From: Bacteriovorax stolpii
GTDB taxonomy: Bacteria; Bdellovibrionota; Bacteriovoracia; Bacteriovoracales; Bacteriovoracaceae
Assembly (NCBI GenBank): GCA_945883845.1
Contig: CAMCYI010000033.1
Location: forward strand, 1 to 33,298
Direction: 5' to 3'
DNA length: 33,298 bases
Shown: in pieces, positions 27,997 through 33,298 of the stretch
Layout: each line of letters starts with the position of its first letter
How positions within the stretch are numbered: position 1 is the first letter of the stretch
Position numbers and translations under genes: made by a program
The notes under the pieces: model-generated
Database searches by the model: none
The model's input: only the letters and a program-made list of their open reading frames with translations
Told to the model about the DNA's origin: nothing

Positions 27997-30966
27997 ATGA
28001 TGAAATATCTCTTATTACTAAGTGTTCTAACGTCGTTTGCCCACGCTCAGGAAATTATCCCGGGACTTATTCCGCGTTTTTATTCCATCGAAGCGGCCAC
28101 CGATCTTCCGATGCCACCCGACATTGCACACGCGCGTGCTCAGCAGGGACTTGATCTTTCAACACTCGAGCCAGTGAGCAATACGAACATCTGGAGTCCG
28201 AATCAGAAAATGATTCCTGATCATAATCTCGTCATGAAAGATGAGACTCTCACTTTCATCAAAACTCTTCCAAGTCGCGACGGTCAGGTTCGTTTCTCTG
28301 TGCAGAATAATCAGCGCCGTGAGCTTATCGTTTCACTTTCTAAGAAAGCGCATAACTACCTTCTTCGCAGAAATATTTTATCAAAGCTGGGTTACAATAC
28401 GCAGCCGATGTCATGGGTTCCAAGAATCAAGCTCGAGTTCGTTGATACGATTGAGCGCGATCTGTTTAAGGAAGACATGAAAGATAAACTCTTCGCCGGC
28501 ACAGATCGCTGGGTGAAAGGAGAAGAGAATCTGACTCTCACTGTTCAGGACGTACTTGTCCTGACACCAGAGACAGAAATATATAACCTCGCCACAGGGG
28601 TGATGGCCTCTGAGATTCACCAGGGCAGACGACTGCTTCGCGCACCATACGTGCCTTTGGCACTCGTTGATGCAACTGAATCAATGAACCTCATGTCATG
28701 GCAGGCCGGTCGTGTGATTCTTGAAAACCTCAAGCTCAATCACACACAGGATCTCGACACTGGTTATGGTGCGAGTTGGGAAGACGCCCGTTGGATCGGA
28801 AGAAAGATCGGCAAGCTCACCAGAGCTGACTTTGAAGAGATTGTCTGGAAGGCAAAATTTCCGGAGAGCGTTTCGCTGCTGCTTATTGAAAAACTTGTCA
28901 GTCGCCGTAATGATCTGATGGAACTTTTAAAACTCGACCAGGAATCGGTGAAGTTGTTCTTCAATCCTCAGGTGAGCTCAGGTTCTGGTCTCATTGATGG
29001 TGAAATCGTTCAGGAATTTTTCGAAGGATATGCGACTCGGTTCTCTTACGGAGATCCGGAATCTCCTTTCTCAGCATCTGAGATGGGATCTTTTGCTCTT
29101 TCACGGATTCAGGCAGAGTTGATTAACGGAGCTGTGGAGCGGATCAATAAGCTTCTTGCATCCGATGATGAGAAAAATTACCAGAGTGATCTTGAAAAAC
29201 TAGTCATGAAAGAAGGACCTTACTTTCCGACTCAGGCAATTGTTGTTCCCACCTTCCACGGATCCCTGGTTATCTCCCGAGATATCGTCACGGGTACTTA
29301 CTTAGGAACAAATAATAAAGTTCAACTCGTAGATAGTTTCGGTTACGCCATTGATGCAGGTGTGATGGCGGGGATCGAAGGTCTTCCGATTCCATTATCA
29401 TTCAGGGCCGGAACAAGTCTTGGTTACCAGCGCGTTTTCTCACACGTTAAACCGGTTACGACTCTTAAAAAATCGCTGAAAGAGCCTTACAAAAATATGA
29501 TCGTGCCACTTCTTTTAAGAAACCTTGGAAAGAAAATTGATAAACTTGTTAAGACAGATAAACCAAACGACACCTTGATGATGTCGGTCGTGGGTGATCT
29601 CAAAAACTCTTTGAGCGTGGGAGAGTCTTTCATCATAACTGATTCGATCGTTCCACAAATCTATACTGAGGCTGAACTCAGCGTTACCGAGTTGATTGGA
29701 CTTCCGAAGAATCTCTTAAAGGTTTACGGTAAAATTCAGGCACAAAGAATGATCCTCACACGGTTTCACCTTCACAGACCGGATGAGAATACCTTCCAGA
29801 TCTATCAGGATTATGGAAAAAATCTTAAACTCATGCTGACTCTCAAGCTTCGCTCGTACATTCCCATCCTTGCTTTCCGCGGTTCGTGGAACAAGGCCAC
29901 GGCCGAAACTCAGCTTTATCCGATTTCTTTGAATTCTCGTGAAATCAGCGTTGATGTTCTCAAAGCACTTCGCCAGAGTGTTCTCAGTCTTAATCACGAT
30001 GCCTTGAGAGAAGTGATCACTCCCCATAAAGTTGAAACGAAGATCAAAGGCGATTCAAACACGGCGCAGTTTCTGATCTTCAAGCGTAACCAGTTTGGTA
30101 ATTCGCAGGTTCTCGAACTGACTCATGCCCGTGGTGGACCGAAGAAGACGATTACCCGTCGCTACGATGCTGTCACGACAGGAGTTGATACGGAATCCTA
30201 CGCCATTGAAGCCGTGAACTCGCTGGTAAAACTTCTTCTGAACTCGGATCTCGCATTGTCTGATGTTGTTACGTCAAATCCCGGTTTCACAACTGGTGGT
30301 AAAGCGAAGAACAAGATTTTTACGAGTGAATATGACGGCAGCAGGATCACGACTAACTATCAGCGTATTTTGAACGGATGGAAAGTCACACAAAAGAAAA
30401 TCAATCCACTCCTTGAGCAGATTAACCGTGAAGCGGGAAGAAAGATCTTTGATCCGATTACGGTTCTCAACACAGACTCGATTCTCCTTTATCAGATCAG
30501 CTTCACGTACACGATGACTCAAGAAGGAACTCAGAAGATCATGATGTCCTCAGAAGAGAACGTGAGAAAAATTCTCACTCAATATGCCGGTAGAAACCGG
30601 ACAGAAGAAGAGATCAGGATTCTTGCCAGAGATTACTTATCACGCCTGAAGAGAGTAGAACTGCTCATGCGCGGGACAGATGTTGATGAAGGGCTTGAGA
30701 AAATTCACGGATGGCTTAAGGCCTTCCAGGATGAAGTTACTGTGAAAGGACTTGAAGACCTTTGCGGAAGTGCAAACATTGCTTACCAAGGTCGAGTTGA
30801 AGGCTTTAGACAAGGTGATGAAAACGGAGATAGTCCGGTCTTCTCTAACGTCTACGGAAATTTACCGATCCCTTTACAGACCATGCCAACTTACCAGGTG
30901 ATGCAGAACTGGGGAATTTTGGAGGGTGAACTCACCGCGAGCTGGATGATGGAGAGAGCAATATGA
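27997..30966 (+). CDS. Large exported protein of unknown function, co-operonic with a subtilase (989 aa)
   Basis: The start at 27997 was chosen because the signal peptide begins there (MMKYLLLLSVLTSFAHA); a GTG at 27958 in frame would add 13 residues. Neither has a Shine-Dalgarno at a good distance. The mature chain has no long hydrophobic segment and only one cysteine in the visible C-terminal part (EDLCGS). Strand-rich sections such as GVMAGIEGLPIPLSFRAGTS alternate with charged helical ones, and no catalytic motif was recognised. Its stop overlaps the start of the subtilase gene (ATGA), so the two are translationally coupled and likely act together, for example as substrate, scaffold or chaperone of the protease. 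Confidence 0.85.
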   Translation: MMKYLLLLSVLTSFAHAQEIIPGLIPRFYSIEAATDLPMPPDIAHARAQQGLDLSTLEPVSNTNIWSPNQKMIPDHNLVMKDETLTFIKTLPSRDGQVRFSVQNNQRRELIVSLSKKAHNYLLRRNILSKLGYNTQPMSWVPRIKLEFVDTIERDLFKEDMKDKLFAGTDRWVKGEENLTLTVQDVLVLTPETEIYNLATGVMASEIHQGRRLLRAPYVPLALVDATESMNLMSWQAGRVILENLKLNHTQDLDTGYGASWEDARWIGRKIGKLTRADFEEIVWKAKFPESVSLLLIEKLVSRRNDLMELLKLDQESVKLFFNPQVSSGSGLIDGEIVQEFFEGYATRFSYGDPESPFSASEMGSFALSRIQAELINGAVERINKLLASDDEKNYQSDLEKLVMKEGPYFPTQAIVVPTFHGSLVISRDIVTGTYLGTNNKVQLVDSFGYAIDAGVMAGIEGLPIPLSFRAGTSLGYQRVFSHVKPVTTLKKSLKEPYKNMIVPLLLRNLGKKIDKLVKTDKPNDTLMMSVVGDLKNSLSVGESFIITDSIVPQIYTEAELSVTELIGLPKNLLKVYGKIQAQRMILTRFHLHRPDENTFQIYQDYGKNLKLMLTLKLRSYIPILAFRGSWNKATAETQLYPISLNSREISVDVLKALRQSVLSLNHDALREVITPHKVETKIKGDSNTAQFLIFKRNQFGNSQVLELTHARGGPKKTITRRYDAVTTGVDTESYAIEAVNSLVKLLLNSDLALSDVVTSNPGFTTGGKAKNKIFTSEYDGSRITTNYQRILNGWKVTQKKINPLLEQINREAGRKIFDPITVLNTDSILLYQISFTYTMTQEGTQKIMMSSEENVRKILTQYAGRNRTEEEIRILARDYLSRLKRVELLMRGTDVDEGLEKIHGWLKAFQDEVTVKGLEDLCGSANIAYQGRVEGFRQGDENGDSPVFSNVYGNLPIPLQTMPTYQVMQNWGILEGELTASWMMERAI

Positions 30967-33298
30967 AAAATCTTTTATTTGCTTTTCTCGTTTCAACAGG
31001 TGCATTTGCCCAGAGTTCAATGGACACCTACCGCTGGTACCTTGATCCTCACGGACAGGAAGTACGGATCGCCATTGATGATCTGAATGATGAAGTTCTC
31101 GCGGCCTCTCCGTCAATGGAATGGGGACGTGCCGTCGTTCCGGGCCAGAACCTAAAAAAAGAAATCGTGATCGCTGTCATTGATGGTGGTATTGATATCG
31201 AACACCCTGAGCTGAAAGATCATATTGCATACAACGCTGCTGAATGTTTTGAGGGAACAACCATTCCACCACGAGACGGCGAGGATAAAGATGGTAATGG
31301 TCTAAAAGGTGACTGCGCAGGATGGGATTTCACAGAAAACCACAATCGCCCTGAAGATTACGATGGCCACGGAACTCACGTCACCGGAGTCATAGCGACA
31401 GTGCTCTCTGGAGTTCACGGTGACTTTAAATTTCTTCCCTTGAAAGTGTTTGCACCGAATGAAGGCAGACAGACTTCACCAGGTCTTACTCCTTTGTACC
31501 AGCGCCTCACAAAAGCTTTTGAATACGCAATCACAAGAAATGTTGATGTCATTCACCTTAGTGTCGGATGGCCCAAGTCTTATATGACAGTTGAACTTGA
31601 TCAGATGATCAAGAAGGCCATTGAGAAAGGCATCCTTGTTGTCGCTGCTGCAGGTAACAGCTCCCAGCGTGCAACGATTTATCCTTGTCAGATGGAAGGT
31701 GTGATCTGTGTTGGTGCACTTCGTCCGAATAAAGATGTGGCGCGCTTCTCTAACTGGGGTATGCAGGTTGATATCTTTGCACCAGGTGAGCGGATCATGA
31801 GTACGATTCCATTTTCTTTGAATCCTTCTCAGATCAGCCGTAAAGGTTATGATTACAAAAATGGTACCTCACAGGCAGCACCTTTCATCAGTGCTGCAGT
31901 CGCCATGCTCAAAGGCTTGAATCCGGAAGAAAAAGCTGATCAGATATTTGCCCGTCTCATGATGACGGCCGATGCTCCGGTTAAAGGGAAAGGATTGAAA
32001 GGTCTCTTCCATCTTGATCGCGCTCTTCAGGCAAATGTAACTTCATTTGTATATCCTCTTTTGAAAGGTCTTGGTTCTGTGATTGTTGATGAGTCCAATC
32101 AGTTCTCGGTCGTTCTTCCTGTGAAGAACTACGGAATTGCAACATCACCAGCAGTTAACCTTAAACTCGTTTGTAATGAAGCTCAGGTAAAAATTCAGTC
32201 GGGATTAAACTCTGTTGGCGCAGGCGAGAAGGCCGAAGTGTCTGTCAGCGGAACTTTGACTAAAGCCTCAAACGAAATCAACTGCGATTTCTCGGTCGAC
32301 AAGGAAACAGTTTCGCTTCGTCTCAAAGTTCTGAGAAAACTAAAAAATGTGATTAAAGAATTAACGGCCTCTCAAAATGACCGTTACGTCATCAATACCC
32401 GTACAGGTGGCAGAAGCCGACTACTGACTCTGACAGCGATGAAAGGTCACCGTCCTCTTCCTTACTACTACGTATCAGGAATGAAAGAGCCGCTTCTTTA
32501 TTTTCAAAACGAGCAGCTCGGCATTCTCAAGATGAGTCCTGGGTGTAATCTTCTTCGCCTCTGGCAGCTCGATTTTAATAAAGATGGCGAGACTGACATC
32601 ATGCTTGAAGCTCTCTGCGAAGATAAACATCTTTCGTACCGTTTCTTTGATAAGTCGTTGAAGGAAGTTTTTTCTGAGGTTAAATATCGTCCGACGCTGA
32701 CGATTGTGAATTACGAAGATTTCGAACTCATCCCTCAAGCTGAAGGTGCTCCGGCATTCAGATTTTTAAATCTCGGGCTCAATGTTCCTTCGAGTGATCC
32801 ATGGGCAGAACCGGATACAGGCCGTGGAGTGCATCTCTACGAACTTTTCCCTGTTAAGAAAACTGAAGGGATAAGATATGACATTCGCGTGATTGAAAAA
32901 CCGGAAGTCTGGCAGACATCTCTTGGACTACGTTATCTTCCGCAGTACGGAATCATGCACCTGATAGGTAATCGTCTTCTTGTTAAAATCGGCCAGAAAA
33001 CTGCTTGGGTTGATATTAAAACTCAGACTGCTACATGGGCAAACCTCGACCAGTTCCTGATTGAAGGCACGAGAAAGCAGCCCGTGCTTGGAACAAATCT
33101 GAATATCCTTCAAGGATTCCTCACTCCCTACGAATACCGTGGAGTCATGCTCGACGGAACCGTGCTTGCCTTAAGCCAGGAAAATAAGTTTGATCCTTTG
33201 ATCGACATCATTTCAACGACAAAAAACAGCAAAGGCTTTCTCTCGATTCTTCAGTCGTTCCAGAAACTGATCTATGTTCAGTACGGTGAGAAAGGTGA
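30963..33298 (+). CDS. Secreted subtilisin-like serine protease (S8), C-terminus beyond the window
   Basis: The frame opens with ATG at 30963, overlapping the previous stop, and stays open for 778 codons to the edge. A signal peptide (MKNLLFAFLVSTGAFA) is followed after only ~45 residues by the S8 domain, so any propeptide is very short. The triad is complete: Asp74 in AVIDGGIDIEHP, His136 in DGHGTHVTGV and Ser303 in NGTSQAAPFISA, with the oxyanion Asn232 in AAAGNSS. The peptidase domain ends near residue 350. The remaining 430+ residues form a large beta-rich C-terminal region of unknown fold (VNLKLVCNEAQVKIQSG, then FG-GAP-like LLRLWQLDFNKDGETDIMLE). Extracellular proteolysis is the expected role. 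Confidence 0.93.
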   Translation, partial: MKNLLFAFLVSTGAFAQSSMDTYRWYLDPHGQEVRIAIDDLNDEVLAASPSMEWGRAVVPGQNLKKEIVIAVIDGGIDIEHPELKDHIAYNAAECFEGTTIPPRDGEDKDGNGLKGDCAGWDFTENHNRPEDYDGHGTHVTGVIATVLSGVHGDFKFLPLKVFAPNEGRQTSPGLTPLYQRLTKAFEYAITRNVDVIHLSVGWPKSYMTVELDQMIKKAIEKGILVVAAAGNSSQRATIYPCQMEGVICVGALRPNKDVARFSNWGMQVDIFAPGERIMSTIPFSLNPSQISRKGYDYKNGTSQAAPFISAAVAMLKGLNPEEKADQIFARLMMTADAPVKGKGLKGLFHLDRALQANVTSFVYPLLKGLGSVIVDESNQFSVVLPVKNYGIATSPAVNLKLVCNEAQVKIQSGLNSVGAGEKAEVSVSGTLTKASNEINCDFSVDKETVSLRLKVLRKLKNVIKELTASQNDRYVINTRTGGRSRLLTLTAMKGHRPLPYYYVSGMKEPLLYFQNEQLGILKMSPGCNLLRLWQLDFNKDGETDIMLEALCEDKHLSYRFFDKSLKEVFSEVKYRPTLTIVNYEDFELIPQAEGAPAFRFLNLGLNVPSSDPWAEPDTGRGVHLYELFPVKKTEGIRYDIRVIEKPEVWQTSLGLRYLPQYGIMHLIGNRLLVKIGQKTAWVDIKTQTATWANLDQFLIEGTRKQPVLGTNLNILQGFLTPYEYRGVMLDGTVLALSQENKFDPLIDIISTTKNSKGFLSILQSFQKLIYVQYGEKG

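Noticed and set aside
1..33298. CRISPR arrays, intact insertion sequences, toxin-antitoxin or other defence genes
   Set aside because: No regularly spaced short repeats, no transposase and no recognised defence domain were seen on either strand.

Overview
The window looks like a chromosomal stretch from a Gram-negative bacterium with a large exported proteome. The gene style fits the Bdellovibrionota, perhaps a Bacteriovorax/Peredibacter-like predator: nearly every gene starts with a Sec signal peptide or lipobox, and hydrolases are unusually dense. There is no marker gene, so the taxonomy is inference.

Layout. 1-2646 (minus): an overlapping three-gene operon of exported proteins of unknown function, the last running off the left edge. 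2802-3263 (minus): a small exported protein. 3419-9826 (plus): a DOPA-dioxygenase-family protein, an S28 serine peptidase, a secreted phospholipase-D-like protein and a secreted M1 aminopeptidase, closed by a terminator. 9868-11751 (minus): a large secreted protein, perhaps a TIM-barrel glycosidase. 11867-11953: tRNA-Leu(CAG).

11945 to about 16200 is a decayed genomic island. The tRNA 3' end plus its terminator is repeated imperfectly about 1 kb downstream. Around the repeats lie a small exported protein, a frameshifted pseudogene, an intact hybrid histidine kinase, and the N-terminal remains of a tyrosine integrase that is absent from simple ORF calls. A startless reading frame follows.

16401-24315: a NhaR-like LysR regulator, MltA lytic transglycosylase, then a minus-strand group of envelope proteins (two beta-barrel candidates, a TPR protein, two tiny lipoproteins), a gene-poor stretch with coding debris and a 36-aa lipoprotein, a secreted HExxHxxGxxD metallopeptidase and a small exported protein. 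24320-25000: uracil-DNA glycosylase, which seems to need a CTG start. 25149-27870: a coiled-coil exported protein, a frameshifted small gene, and two tandem paralogous lipoproteins separated by a strong terminator. 27997-33298: an operon of a 989-aa exported protein and a subtilisin-like protease cut by the right edge.

Common themes. The hydrolases (S28, PLD, M1, MltA, metallopeptidase, S8, possible glycosidase) would together digest peptides, phospholipid and peptidoglycan outside the cytoplasm. A second theme is translational: five genes have a -10-like hexamer exactly 6 nt before ATG (a sixth has 7 nt) and no usable Shine-Dalgarno, which is the signature of leaderless mRNAs. I found no CRISPR array, intact insertion sequence or recognisable defence system.
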